This document shows positions 8,826 to 17,740 of a DNA stretch of 64,000 nt, in pieces. The stretch comes from CAWKGC01 sp963849005 (lineage in GTDB: Bacteria > Pseudomonadota > Gammaproteobacteria > Burkholderiales > Usitatibacteraceae): the NCBI GenBank assembly GCA_963849005.1, contig CAWKGC010000021.1, forward strand, positions 248,001 to 312,000. Reading direction: 5' to 3'. Position 1 is the stretch's first letter; each line of letters starts with the position of its first letter. Below the pieces are notes generated by a model. The model ran no database searches. It was given only the letters and a program-made list of their open reading frames with translations, and was not told where the DNA came from. A program made the position numbers and the translations under genes.

Positions 8826-9949
8826 ATGGCATCGAAGCGTCCCGTCGCCCCTCGCACGAAGAAGCCCGTCCCGGTGAAAAAGCCCGTGCGCCGCGCGCCG
8901 AAGAACGCCGCCCGGCCGGCGACGAGCGGCGACACCGCGCCGGTCCTGGAAAGGACCGCGATCGAGGCCTATGCGATCGAGGAAGCGGGCGCCGCCGCCG
9001 ACGAGGTGAAGGCGGGCGCCATCCGCGACATGCTCGAGGGCACCAGCCCGGCGACGCGGTGCGCATCCTGGGCGCGCTGGGCCAGCAGCGCGGGCCTCGA
9101 CAAGCTGGCGCGCCGGCAGGCCGACCACGAGCTCGCCGACGACTGGCAGGAGGGCGGCTACCCGTACAAGAACCTCCTGTCCCGCAAGAGCTACGAGCGG
9201 CAGAAGTACCGCCTGCAGGTGGAGCTGCTGAAGCTGCAGGCCTGGGTGAAGGAGACCGGCCAGCGCGTGGTGGTGCTCTTCGAGGGGCGCGACGCGGCGG
9301 GCAAGGGCGGCGCCATCCGGCGCTTCATGGAGCACCTGAACCCGCGCGGCGCGCGCGTGGTGGCGCTGGAGAAGCCCACCGAGGAGGAGCGCGGCCAGTG
9401 GTACTTCCAGCGCTACGTGGAGCACCTGCCGACCGCGGGCGAGATCGTGCTCTTCGACCGCAGCTGGTACAACCGCGCCGGCGTGGAGCGGGTGATGGGC
9501 TTCTGCACCGACGCCGAGTACCAGGAGTTCATGCGCCAGGCGCCGGAGTTCGAGCGCATGCTGGTGCGCCAGGGCATCCACCTCTTCAAGTTCTGGTTCT
9601 CGGTGAGCCGCCGCGAGCAGCGCCGCCGGTTCCGGGAGCGCGAGGTGCACCCGCTCAAGCAGTGGAAGCTCTCGCCGATCGACCTCGCGTCGCTCGACAA
9701 GTGGGACGAGTACACCCGCGCGAAGGAGGCGATGTTCTTCCACACCGACACCGCCGACGCGCCGTGGATCGTCATCAAGAGCGATTGCAAGAAGCGCGCG
9801 CGGCTGAACGCCATGCGCTACCTGCTGCACCAGCTGCCGTACACGACCAAGGACACGGACCAGATCGGGGCGGTGGACCCGCTGCTGGTGGGCCGGCGCA
9901 GGTCGTCTTCGAACGGGGCGAGCATGTGGCCTCCGCGCCCGTGACTTGA
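8826..9949 (+). CDS. ppk2: polyphosphate kinase 2 family protein (frameshifts)
   Basis: PPK2 enzymes move phosphate between polyphosphate and nucleotides, usually making NTPs from NDPs or AMP. The Walker A motif EGRDAAGKGG lies at about residues 153-162 and the Walker B/lid region FDRSWYNRAGVERVMGF at about 210-226. FKFWFSVSRREQRRRFRERE and SPIDLASLDKWDEYTRAKEA complete the family pattern. A 60-residue Lys/Arg/Pro/Ala-rich N-terminal extension precedes the core. Two compensating shifts near 9055 and 9100 garble about 15 residues (repaired: RILGALGQQRG), and another near 9900 changes the C-terminus to QVVFERGEHVASAPVT with a stop at 9947-9949. ATG 8826 follows a GGAG-type ribosome site. Confidence 0.92.
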
Positions 9950-9971
9950 ACACCCGGCTGCCCGGGCGCCG

Positions 9972-10197
9972 GTGAGGACGATCCAGGTCAGGGTGAAGCC
10001 CAACGCGCGCGCCTCCGCGCTCGAGGAGCAGCCGGACGGCACGTGGCTCGCGAGGATCAAGGCGCAGCCCATCGACTGCAAGGCGAACGAGGAACTCGTC
10101 CGCCTGGTTGCCGATCACTTCGGCCTGCGCAAGGCGCAGGTGTCAGATCAGGAGCGGCGCCTCGGGCCGCATGAAACTGGTGCAGATCGAAGGGTAG
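9972..10197 (+). CDS. DUF167/YggU-family protein (one frameshift)
   Basis: Small conserved protein of about 75 residues, UPF0235/YggU family, with no firmly established function. It reads RTIQVRVKPNARASALEEQP, DGTWLARIKAQPIDCKANEE and LVRLVADHFGLRKAQV, and after one indel near 10150, SIRSGASGRMKLVQIEG. The KAxPxxxKAN signature is intact. GTG at 9972 is the start. It is followed 13 bases later by trhO. Confidence 0.88.
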
Positions 10198-10210
10198 TAC
10201 AGTACGCGGC

Positions 10211-10940
10211 ATGCTCAATGTCGCCGCCTACCATTTCGTCCCGATCGGGCAACCCGACGCGCTCGCGGCATCGGTGCGCGCCAGCGCCGGGGATGCCCAC
10301 TTGCTCGGGACCGTGATCGTCGCGCCCGAAGGCATCAACCTCTTCCTCGCCGCTGGACGCGGCGCTGCACGGCTGGATGGATATCCTCAGGGCAGACCCG
10401 CGGTTCGCGCCGATGCACGTCAAGTACAGCGACTCCGAGCGCCAACCCTTCAAGAAGCTGCTGGTGAAGGTGAAGCCGGAGATCATCAGCTTCCGCCGCT
10501 TCGGCATCGACCCGGGCAGGGCGCGCGCGCCTTCGGTCGCTCCGGGCAAGCTCGCGGAGTGGATCGCGCAAGGCAGCGACGACGCCGGGCGAGAGGTGGT
10601 CCTCCTCGATACCCGCAACGCGCAGGAGGTCGCCCACGGCACTTTCGAGCGCGCGCTCACGCTGCCGATCAGCAAGTTCACGGAACTCCCGGAGGCGCTC
10701 GAAGGCCACCGCGAGGCGCTGCGCGGCAAGACGGTAGTGACGTTCTGCACCGGCGGCATCCGCTGCGAGAAGGCGGCGCTGTGGATGCAGAATGCCGGTT
10801 TCGACAATGTGTTCCAGTTGCAAGGCGGCATCCTCAATTACTTCGAGCAGGTAGGCGGCAAGGCATACGAAGGCGCCTGCTTCGTGTTCGACGAACGCGT
10901 GGCGCTCGACCCGAAGCTGCAGCCGGTCGCGGCCGGATAG
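10211..10940 (+). CDS. trhO: rhodanese-related tRNA uridine hydroxylase TrhO (one frameshift)
   Basis: UPF0176/YceA family. TrhO hydroxylates uridine 34 of certain tRNAs in an oxygen-dependent way. The N-terminal part MLNVAAYHFVPIGQPDALAA and GTVIVAPEGINLFLA is followed by a C-terminal rhodanese domain with the catalytic cysteine in VVTFCTGGIRCEKAALWM and QLQGGILNYFEQVGG. The family's KxKPEIISFRRFGID segment is present. One indel near 10355 splits DAALHGWMDILRADPRFAPM from the N-terminus. Length is about 243 residues. The cytoplasmic location and tRNA role distinguish it from the secreted rhodaneses further right. Confidence 0.92.
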
Positions 10941-10953
10941 GAACGGGGCGAGC

Positions 10954-11364
10954 ATGCTCATCGGCGCCGCCATCGTGTTCGTCGCGCTCGCTCTCCTGGC
11001 CTTCCACGTCACCAGGAGGGCGCTTGCAGCGCTGGGAAAGGAAGAGAAGGCCACGCTCGCCGAAGTCACCGCGAGCGCGCCGGCAATCTTTTTCCTCCTC
11101 ACCTGCGTGCTGCTGGCGACCTGGTTGGGCGTCGCGTCCCTGGCGCGCGAGTACGCTGCGGTGGCCATGGTCATCACGCTGGGGCTCGTGCTGGCCCTGA
11201 TGGCGGCATCTTCCGTTGTTTCCCATCGCGCCTACCAGGCGGCGGGATCGCCCGCGAGTTTCACCAGGGACTTCGTCATCGCCCGCTGCCTGTACTTCGT
11301 CGCCGGGCTGGTTCTCCTCGCGGGGGTGTGCTGGGTGCTGTTCGGCAATGCCAGGAATTCCTGA
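10954..11364 (+). CDS. hypothetical four-helix membrane protein
   Basis: 136 residues with four predicted membrane segments: LIGAAIVFVALALLAFHVT, APAIFFLLTCVLLATWLGVA, AAVAMVITLGLVLALMAASS and LYFVAGLVLLAGVCWVLFG. The second and third loops carry a few charged residues (GKEEKATLAE; SHRAYQAAGSP). I do not recognise a family. It lies 13 bases after trhO and its 3-prime end overlaps the possible earliest start of the next acetyltransferase, so it is probably in the same transcript. The frame is intact. Confidence 0.6.
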   Translation: MLIGAAIVFVALALLAFHVTRRALAALGKEEKATLAEVTASAPAIFFLLTCVLLATWLGVASLAREYAAVAMVITLGLVLALMAASSVVSHRAYQAAGSPASFTRDFVIARCLYFVAGLVLLAGVCWVLFGNARNS

Positions 11365-11374
11365 GTCCGTCGCG

Positions 11375-11796
11375 ATGCAGATCCGCGGCGCGGTTCCGGA
11401 AGACGCGCTGGCGCTGCGCGAACTCTACCTGTCTTCGCGCCAGGGCAATTTCACCTGGCGGACACTACCGGGTTCCGGCTCGCCGACTTCGACCGCGATA
11501 CCGAAGGCGAGGACGTCTCGGTGGCGGTCGAAGGCGGGGAGGTCATCGGCTTCATCTCGCTCTGGCTTCCGGAAAACTTCGTGCATCACCTCCACGTTCG
11601 CGGCGACCATGCCGGGAAAGGCGTCGGCAAGGCCTTGCTGGACGCGGGGCTGGCGCGGCTGCAGATGCCGGCCACGCTCAAGTGCATGACCCTGAACGTC
11701 CGCGCCGCGCAGTTCTATTCCGGCGATGGCTGGCGCATCCGGGATGCGGGCTCGGGCGCCGACGGGCCGTACTACCTTTTCGAGCGCGCCGACTGA
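11375..11796 (+). CDS. GNAT acetyltransferase (one frameshift)
   Basis: Reads MQIRGAVPEDALALRELYLS, SRQGNF, then after an indel near 11467 ADFDRDTEGEDVSVAVEGGE, VIGFISLWLPENFVHHLHVR and the acetyl-CoA loop GDHAGKGVGKALLDAGLARL, ending DGPYYLFERAD. The HVRGDHAGKGVGKALL motif is the GNAT V/L-x-x-x-x-R/Q-G-x-G/A signature variant. About 140 residues. ATG 11375 is preferred because it opens directly into the first strand. ATG 11348 in the same frame would overlap the upstream membrane-protein gene. Acceptor unknown. Confidence 0.8.
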
Positions 11797-11867
11797 GCAA
11801 GGCGCGTGCCAGCACAGTGGCGAGGAAGGTTTCACACGGTCAAGTCATACCGTGCCCCCTGAGTATC

Positions 11868-13231
11868 ATGAAAGCATCTCTTCGCAGGAAGGTTTCCCAA
11901 ACGAAATCAAGGACAATCACCCGCGCATTGGTCTGCGCCGGTCTGGTGGCGCCGTCGTTCGCGTTCGCAACCGACGGATATTTCTCGCATTCCTACGGCA
12001 TGAAGGCGCTCGGGATGGGCGGTGCGGCGGTCGCCGTCGCGCAGGAGCCCTTCGGCGGCGCGATCAACCCGGGGGCGATGACGGCAGTCGGCGACCAGTG
12101 GCAGCTGGGCCTCACATGGTTCTCCCCGGACCGCAGCGCCTCGCGCACCGGCTCCGGGACGGCCGGCATCGACGGTTCGGCCACCAGCGACAGCACCAAC
12201 TTCTTCATCCCCGAGTTCGGCTACAACAGGATGATCCGGCCGGATGTCGCGGTCGGCATCTCGGTTTTCGGCAACGGCGGGATGAACACCGACTACCCCG
12301 GCGGCCAGATCGGCCGGATGAGCGCCTGCGCGTCGTTCAACCAGGCTGCCGGGCCTTACAACCTGCTCTGCGGCAATGGCAGCCTGGGCGTGGACCTCAC
12401 GCAACTCATGATCGCGCCCTATGTGGCCTGGAAATTCGCCCCGGGCAACTCCATCGGCATCGCGCCGGTGATCGCCTACCAGCGCTTCAAGGCCGACGGC
12501 CTGCAGGCCTTCGACAACCCGGGGCTTTCCACCTCGCCGGGCAACGTGACCAACCGCGGGTACGACACCGCCTGGGGCTACGGCGCCCGCATCGGCTACT
12601 ACGGCGAGTTCGACAAGTTCAGCGTGGGCATCGCCTATTCCACCAAGATGAACATGGACAACTTCGAAAAGTACACGGGCCTGTTCGCGCAAGGCGGCGG
12701 CTTCGACATCCCGTCGAATTGGACCGCGGGAATCGCCTTCCGGCCGACCTCGCAATGGTTGTTGGCGCTCGACTGGGAGCGCATCTACTACAGCGACGCG
12801 GCGTCGGTCTCGAATACGAGCAGGCTGATCCTCAATTGCTTCGGCGGGCAGGCGAGCGCCTGCCTGGGCGGATCGAGCGGCGCCGGCTTCGGCTGGCAGG
12901 ACATCGACGTCTGGAAATTCGGCGTGCAGTACACGCTGGACGACCAACTGGACGCTGCGCGCGGGCTACAACCACAGCGACAACCCGATCCTCCCGCAGG
13001 ACGTGACCTTCAACATCCTCGCCCCGGGCGTCATCAAGGACCACTACACCGCGGGCGCGACCTGGAAGCTCGACGCGAACGCCGAGATCACCGGCTACTT
13101 CCTGTACGCGGCCGAGAACTCGGTCAGCGGCCAGAGCCTGCTGGTGCCGCTGGGGGCGCCGCCGACCACGACGGAGACGATCCGCCTCAAGGAATACGCG
13201 CTCGGCGATAGCCTATTCGGCCCGATTCTGA
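11868..13231 (+). CDS. fadL: FadL/OmpP1-family outer-membrane channel (frameshifts)
   Basis: Long-chain fatty acid/hydrophobic-compound transporter family, an outer-membrane beta-barrel. A signal peptide (RALVCAGLVAPSFAFA, cleavage before TDGYF) precedes the FadL N-terminal pattern YGMKALGMGGAAVAVAQEPF, GGAINPGAM. The body has barrel strands such as FIPEFGYNRMIRPDVAVGIS and SVGIAYSTKMNMDNFEKYTG. Indels near 12957 and 13200 shift the end. Repair gives LRAGYNHSDNPILPQDVTFN and the terminus YALGIAYSARF, with a final phenylalanine as expected for a BAM-inserted barrel. Length about 454 residues. In aromatic- or alkane-using bacteria such channels admit hydrophobic substrates, but the substrate here is not determinable. 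Confidence 0.92.
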
Positions 13232-13306
13232 GAACGGGACATGTCCCACAAGGCCACGAGGTTGCGCTAACCTGTAAAGCAGGCATTCACGAAAGGGACT
13301 GACGCC

Positions 13307-13865
13307 ATGTCCGAGACCATCACCCATCCGGCGAGCATCCGCAAGCTGCGCGCACGTCCGCGGAGCCCTATTGGAACCCGTACGCCGTCGGCGCGCTGCT
13401 GGGCGTCATGCTGCTCGCGTCGTACCTCGTTGCCGGGCGGGGGCTCGGCGCAACGGGCGCGTTCTCGTCGGTCGCCGCCTGGATCGCGAGCACGTTCTCG
13501 CCCATCCACGCGATGGCGAACCCGGTGCACGCGCGTTACCTTGCGGACGGCTCGCCGCTCACCGCGTGGCTGGTCTTCCTCATCGTCGGCGCTTTCGCCG
13601 GGGCCGCGGCCTCTCGGGATGGCTCGCGGGGCGCACGCGCTTCATGGTGGAGAAGGGGCCGCACATGAGCAGCGCGAGGCGCCTCGCCGTCGCGGCATTC
13701 GGCGGCGTGATCGCCGGGATCGGCGCCAAGGTCGCGATGGGATGCACCAGCGGCCAGGCGCTCACGGGAGGCGCGATCCTCAACGCAGGCAGCCTGGTGT
13801 TCATGGGCGCGGTGTTCGCCGCGGGCTATGCCGTCGCCTGGACCTTCAAGAAGGAGTGGCTCTGA
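13307..13865 (+). CDS. YeeE/YedE-family sulfur transport subunit, first half (frameshifts)
   Basis: Membrane protein of the YeeE/YedE family, whose characterised member takes up thiosulfate. After repair of indels near 13358 and 13615 it reads PYWNPYAVGALLGVMLLASY, WLVFLIVGAFAGAAASGWLA, FGGVIAGIGAKVAMGCTSGQ and ALTGGAILNAGSLVFMGAVF. The conserved cysteine in AMGCTSGQAL matches the family's sulfur-relay cysteine. About 186 residues with 4-5 helices. The TGA overlaps the next gene's ATG (TGATG at 13863-13867), so the two halves form one coupled two-gene transporter. It opens the sulfur-related block. Confidence 0.9.
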
Positions 13866-14461
13866 TGTTTCCCCTCTCGTCCACGCTCGAACTCTCCTCG
13901 GCCGCGACGCTCGTCCTCGCGCTGCTGCTCGGCTTCGGTTTCGGCTTCTCGCTCGAGCGCGCGGGCTTCGGCAGCGCGCGCAAGCTGACCGCGGTCTTCT
14001 ACTTCTACGACATGTCGGTCGTGAAGGTCATGTTCACGGCCATCGTCACGGCCATGGCGGGCCTGTTCCTGCTTTCGGCCGCCGGCCTCCTGGAATTCTC
14101 CGAACTCTATGTCGAGCCCACCAACTACGCCGGGGCGATCATCGGCGGGCTGCTCTTCGGCACCGGCTTCGTGGTCGGAGGCTATTGCCCGGGCACCTCG
14201 ATCGCGGCCTGCGCGACCGGGCGCATCGACGGGTTCGCGTTCGTCGCCGGGATGCTCGGCGGCGTCTACTTCTTCGCGGAATTCCTGCCCGGCGTCGACG
14301 CATGGGCGCGCGCCACCGCGCGGGGAGAAATCACCCTGCCGGGCCTCACCGGCATCTCGATGGGCTGGTTCGTGCTGCTCTTCGTCGTGATCCTCGTGGT
14401 CGCATCGCGGGGCATGCGCGCGGCCGAGAAGCACTTCGCAGGGCTGCGGCCCTCGCGTTGA
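13865..14461 (+). CDS. YeeE/YedE-family sulfur transport subunit, second half
   Basis: Intact 198-residue membrane protein. It reads FPLSSTLELSSAATLVLALL, LGFGFGFSLERAGFGSARKL, TNYAGAIIGGLLFGTGFVVG, GYCPGTSIAACATGRIDGFA and GISMGWFVLLFVVILVV. The cysteine in GGYCPGTS is the family's invariant relay residue, and a second lies in AACATG. Paired YeeE/YedE half-proteins occur next to rhodaneses and ArsR-type regulators in many proteobacteria (PmpAB-like pairs). Together the pair would import a reduced sulfur species across the inner membrane. The next gene starts within its stop codon region. Confidence 0.92.
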   Translation: MFPLSSTLELSSAATLVLALLLGFGFGFSLERAGFGSARKLTAVFYFYDMSVVKVMFTAIVTAMAGLFLLSAAGLLEFSELYVEPTNYAGAIIGGLLFGTGFVVGGYCPGTSIAACATGRIDGFAFVAGMLGGVYFFAEFLPGVDAWARATARGEITLPGLTGISMGWFVLLFVVILVVASRGMRAAEKHFAGLRPSR

Positions 14462-16093
14462 GTCCCGTTTCGCGGGCGATTCGCTCCGCGGTCCCGCGGG
14501 CGTTCGCCCTTTTTCTTTTCTCCGGGCCGGCCACGGCCGCAGAGGACCCCGCTCCGCTATTCGACGGCATGGGCGCCTACACCGTTCCTGCCGGCACTGC
14601 CTCCGCAATCGCCCAGCGCTATTTCGACCAGGGCATGGCCATGGCCTTCGGCTTCAATCCGCAGGAGAGCGCACGCTCCTTCGCTGCCGCCACCGAAGAG
14701 GATCCGGCCTGCGCGCTGTGCTGGTGGGGGCTTGCCTGGTCACTGGGGCCCAACATCAATACCGACATGACGGACGAGGCAAAGCGCCGGGTCGCGAAGC
14801 GCTCTCCCGTGCCCGCGCCCTCGCCCCGAAAGCGCCGCCCCGGACGCGCGCGCTCATCGAAGCGCTTTCCGCTTCGCCATCCCGCCAGGGGAGCGCCCGA
14901 TGCGATCGACGAGGAAGCCTACGCGCGCCGCATGGTCGCGCTCTCGAAGCGCTTTCCCGGCGACGCGGACATCGCGCTGCTTGCCGCCGAGTCGATCATG
15001 AACCTGCATCCCTACGACTGGTGGGGCCGGACGGGACGCCCAGCCGTGGACGGGCGAAATCGAGACGCTTCTCGACCGCGCCATCGGCGTCGCACCCGGA
15101 CATCCGGGCGCGCTGCATTACCGCGTCCACCTGTACGAGTCGTCCGCGCAACCGGCACGAGCGCTTGCCGCGGCCGACCGGCTGCGCGACCTCGTGCCGG
15201 GCTCGCCGCACCTGCTGCACATGCCCGCGCACATCTACATGCGCACCGGGCGCTACGCGGAGGCGACCGCGGCGAACTTGCGCTCCATCGAGGCCGACCG
15301 CCGCTACCTGGCGCAGGTCGATGCGCAGGGCGCCTACCGCGTCGGCTATGCCGCGCACAACCACCATTTCCTCTGGGCGTCCGCGGCGATGCAAGGCCGG
15401 AGCGCGCTCGCCATCGAGGCGGCCCGCGAGGCCTACATCGCGGCCTGCGGCCCGAACACGGGCGACCTCACGACCGCGACGCTGCAGCACCTCGCCGCGC
15501 TGCGGCTCCATGCGCTGGTGCGCTTCGCGAAATGGGAAGAGATCCTCGCGCGCTGCCGCCCGATACACGCGAGCCGTATCCGCTCGCGGTCTATCACTTC
15601 GCGCGCGGCACCGCGTTTGCGCGCACCGGGAAGATCGACCTCGCGCGCGCCGAACTGGCGCGGTTGGAGCATGGTCGCCGCCGACCCCGCGCTTGCGAAG
15701 GCCAGGGTGAAGAACATCAACACCGCCCAGGCGCTCGCGGCGATCGCGCGCAACACGTTGCCGCGGAAATTGCGCTTGCGACGGGAGACCCGCGCGTGCG
15801 GTCACCTTGCTTCGCGCCGCGGTTGTGCTCGAGGACGGCCTCGCCTACGACGAGCCGCACCTTTGGCTCGCGCCGACGCGCCATGCGCTCGGGCGCGGCA
15901 CTCCTTGCCGCGGGACGGCCGGCCGAGGCCGCGGCCGTGTATCGCGAGGACCTGAAGCACTATCCAGAGAATGGGTGGGCCCTGCACGGCCTCGGGCGTC
16001 CCTGCGCGCGCAGGGAATGGCGGCGGAAGCCGATGCCGTGGAGCAGCGCTTCCGCAGGGCCTGGCAGGACGCCGACTTCGCGCTCTCCCCTAG
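14458..16093 (+). CDS. secreted tetratricopeptide-repeat protein (many frameshifts)
   Basis: Composite of about 540 residues. A signal-like N-terminus (RAFALFLFSGPATAAEDPA) leads to FDGMGAYTVPAGTASAIAQR, YFDQGMAMAFGFNPQESARS and FAAATEEDPACALCWWGLAW. Further TPR units follow: AYARRMVALSKRFPGDADIA, LLHMPAHIYMRTGRYAEATA, HNHHFLWASAAMQGRSALAI, LAVYHFARGTAFARTGKIDL, and finally AAEADAVEQRFRRAWQDADF. The CALCWWG segment with paired cysteines is typical of this TPR subfamily, whose function is unknown. The likely start is TTG 14458, overlapping the previous stop. At least six indels are present. It is cotranscribed with the YeeE/YedE pair and ends at a shared terminator. Confidence 0.65.
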
Positions 16094-16099
16094 GAAGAA

Positions 16100-16123
16100 A
16101 ACGGCCGCGTCGCCGCGGCCGTT
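16100..16123. terminator. bidirectional hairpin between convergent genes
   Basis: AACGGCCGCG pairs perfectly with CGCGGCCGTT around a TCGC loop. It lies seven bases after the TPR stop and 21 bases beyond the stop of the convergent rhodanese gene. An A-run (GAAGAAAAC) on the left gives a U tract for the minus-strand transcript. The plus-strand side lacks a T run. Confidence 0.65.
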
Positions 16124-16144
16124 GCCCGGAAATCCGAAGCCGGC

Positions 16145-17145
16145 CTACTTCGCGGGTTTCAGCTTCGCCATCTCGGCCTGCAGTTCCTTCACCTGGCCTT
16201 GCAGCGAGGCGATGCGCCCGTTCAGCGCGCCGATGTTCACGAACACCTCGTCCTGCGCGGGGGCGGAGAGGTCGCCGGCATAGCCCAGCCAGGACGGCTC
16301 GTGGACCTTGACGTCCTTGAAGCCGAGGTCGCGCAGCACTGCCGCCGTCTCCGAAGCGCGTACGCCGCTCTGGCAGTACACGACGGTTTCCTTGTTCGGA
16401 TCGAGCTTCGCGTACAGGCTCTTCAACTGCTCGGGCGACTTGAGCGCCATGCCGTCGCGGTTGGACACCTGCTTGGCCGCGAGCTTTGAGGCCGCCGCCG
16501 GGTCCTGCCAGTTCTGCTCGTACGGAACGCTGAGGGCGCCGGGAACGTGACCGCCGCGGATGGCGCGGATGTCTTCGCCGGTGTATTCCTTGGGCGTGCG
16601 CGCATCGACAATCTGGGCGTTGCCCGACTTCACGCGTTCGACCAGTTCCTTGTTGCCCAGCGCGCCCTTGCCTTCGACCAACGTGAGCGTGACGGGCGCG
16701 AGCTTCACGGCCGTCGTCTCGACCGGCTTGCCCGCCGCCTTCCAGTCGTCCAGGCCGCCGTGATAGATCTTGCGCGTGCCTGCCGCCGTAGTACTCGGGC
16801 ATGCGGGCGGCGTAGTACGCGTACGGATCGCCCTTGCGCGTGTAGACGATCACTTCCCTGCCGAGGATGTCCATGCCCGCCGCGCCGAAGATCTTCGCGG
16901 CTGCGGCGGCGGAGGGCGGGTCCTCGCGATTGGCGTCGCGGAAGACGTCGCCGGCGTTGCCGATGTTCACCGCGCCGGGAAGGTGCCCCGCGAGGTAGTC
17001 GTCGGCGTCGCGCGCATCCCACACCAGCGCGCCGCTCTTCATCGCCTTTTCCACATAGGCGGTGTCGACGATGAGCCCCTGCGCCGAGGCCCATCCGGCC
17101 GCGAGCCACAGCGCCAACCCAGTAATTTCCAGACTTGCGTTTCAT
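16145..17145 (-). CDS. periplasmic two-domain rhodanese with coiled-coil tail (frameshifts)
   Basis: Sulfurtransferase of about 333 residues. The start MKRKSGNYW is followed, after an indel near 17118, by the signal-peptide core LALWLAAGWASAQG. Domain 1 has DARDADDYLAGHLPGAVNIG, but its active-site loop reads YTRKGDPYAYYAARM, with no cysteine. Domain 2 has DARTPKEYTGEDIRAIRGGH and the loop VVYCQSGVRASETAAVL with a catalytic cysteine. The C-terminus (NGRIASLQGQVKELQAEMAK) is a short coiled coil. An inactive first and active second domain is the classic two-domain layout. The export signal places it in the periplasm beside the thiosulfate/polysulfide-type reductase. It lies directly downstream of the arsR gene. 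Confidence 0.87.
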
Positions 17146-17599
17146 GGTCTTTCTCCTTCTTGCCAGTCTTGACGCGGTCCGCGCGTCCGGCGGAAGGCTT
17201 CCTGCCTGCGCCAGCGCGCGGCGAAGACCTCGAATGTTTCATTGCCTGGCCCGCGGGCGACGCGATGTGCCCGCGCGCTTGCCGGCCGCCGAGGCCGGCC
17301 GTGTAGCAGCAGTTTTCCGTGACGAAGGCGAGCAGCCGCAGCATGTGCGCGACGTTGGCACGGTAGCGCTGGAAGCGGCCCTCGGGCTCCGTCGTGACCA
17401 GCCCCGCGTCGCGCATGATTTTCAAATGGAACGACAGGTTGCTCGCCGGGACCCCGAGCTTGTTCGCCAGTTCGCCCGCGACCATCCCGTCCATTCCGGA
17501 GTGCACGAGCGCGCAAAAGATGTCCAGCCGTGCCGGCGACGACAACGATTCGAAGACTTTCAGGGCGTTCTTCCTGTCCATGCGCGCAGCATACGACAT
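17142..17599 (-). CDS. ArsR/SmtB-family transcriptional regulator
   Basis: Winged-helix repressor. MDRKNALKVFESLSSPARLD is followed by IFCALVHSGMDGMVAGELAN, the recognition helix KLGVPASNLSFHLKIMRDAG, the wing LVTTEPEGRFQRYRANVAHM, and LRLLAFVTENCCYTAGLGGR. Cysteines sit in the helix after ARLD (IFCALV) and as an adjacent pair near the C-terminus (ENCCYT). ArsR sensors use such cysteines for metal(loid) or persulfide sensing. Given the neighbours I infer a reactive-sulfur sensor of the BigR/SqrR kind, unproven. The first ATG is at 17599 and a second at 17581. The frame has no stop before the rhodanese start, so the true 3-prime end (near 17150) is blurred by an indel. Confidence 0.82.
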
Positions 17600-17615
17600 T
17601 TCAGCACGATTGAAA
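17599..17615. promoter_or_regulatory. candidate operator between arsR and the molybdoenzyme operon
   Basis: TTTCA-7-TGAAA inverted repeat at the 5-prime edge of arsR, in the 141-base divergent region up to the molybdoenzyme start at 17741. An ArsR dimer would bind such a dyad and could repress both directions. This is inferred from position and symmetry only. The rest of the region is AT-richer (CTATATTATCC at about 17635) and may hold the promoter. Confidence 0.35.
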
Positions 17616-17740
17616 CATCACGCTGTACTCCTGCTCTATATTATCCTCCTCAAATCCGGTCTCCAATTGACCAAAGTCAGAAGGCATCCATGCAAGATGG
17701 GTTGAAATGACCGTATTGCCACGCAACAGCCGAGGATGTG

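Noticed and set aside
11328..11867. Single fused GNAT-FadL protein
   Set aside because: The frame joins by chance; FadL has its own ATG and signal peptide at 11868 and the acetyltransferase ends at 11796 in another frame.
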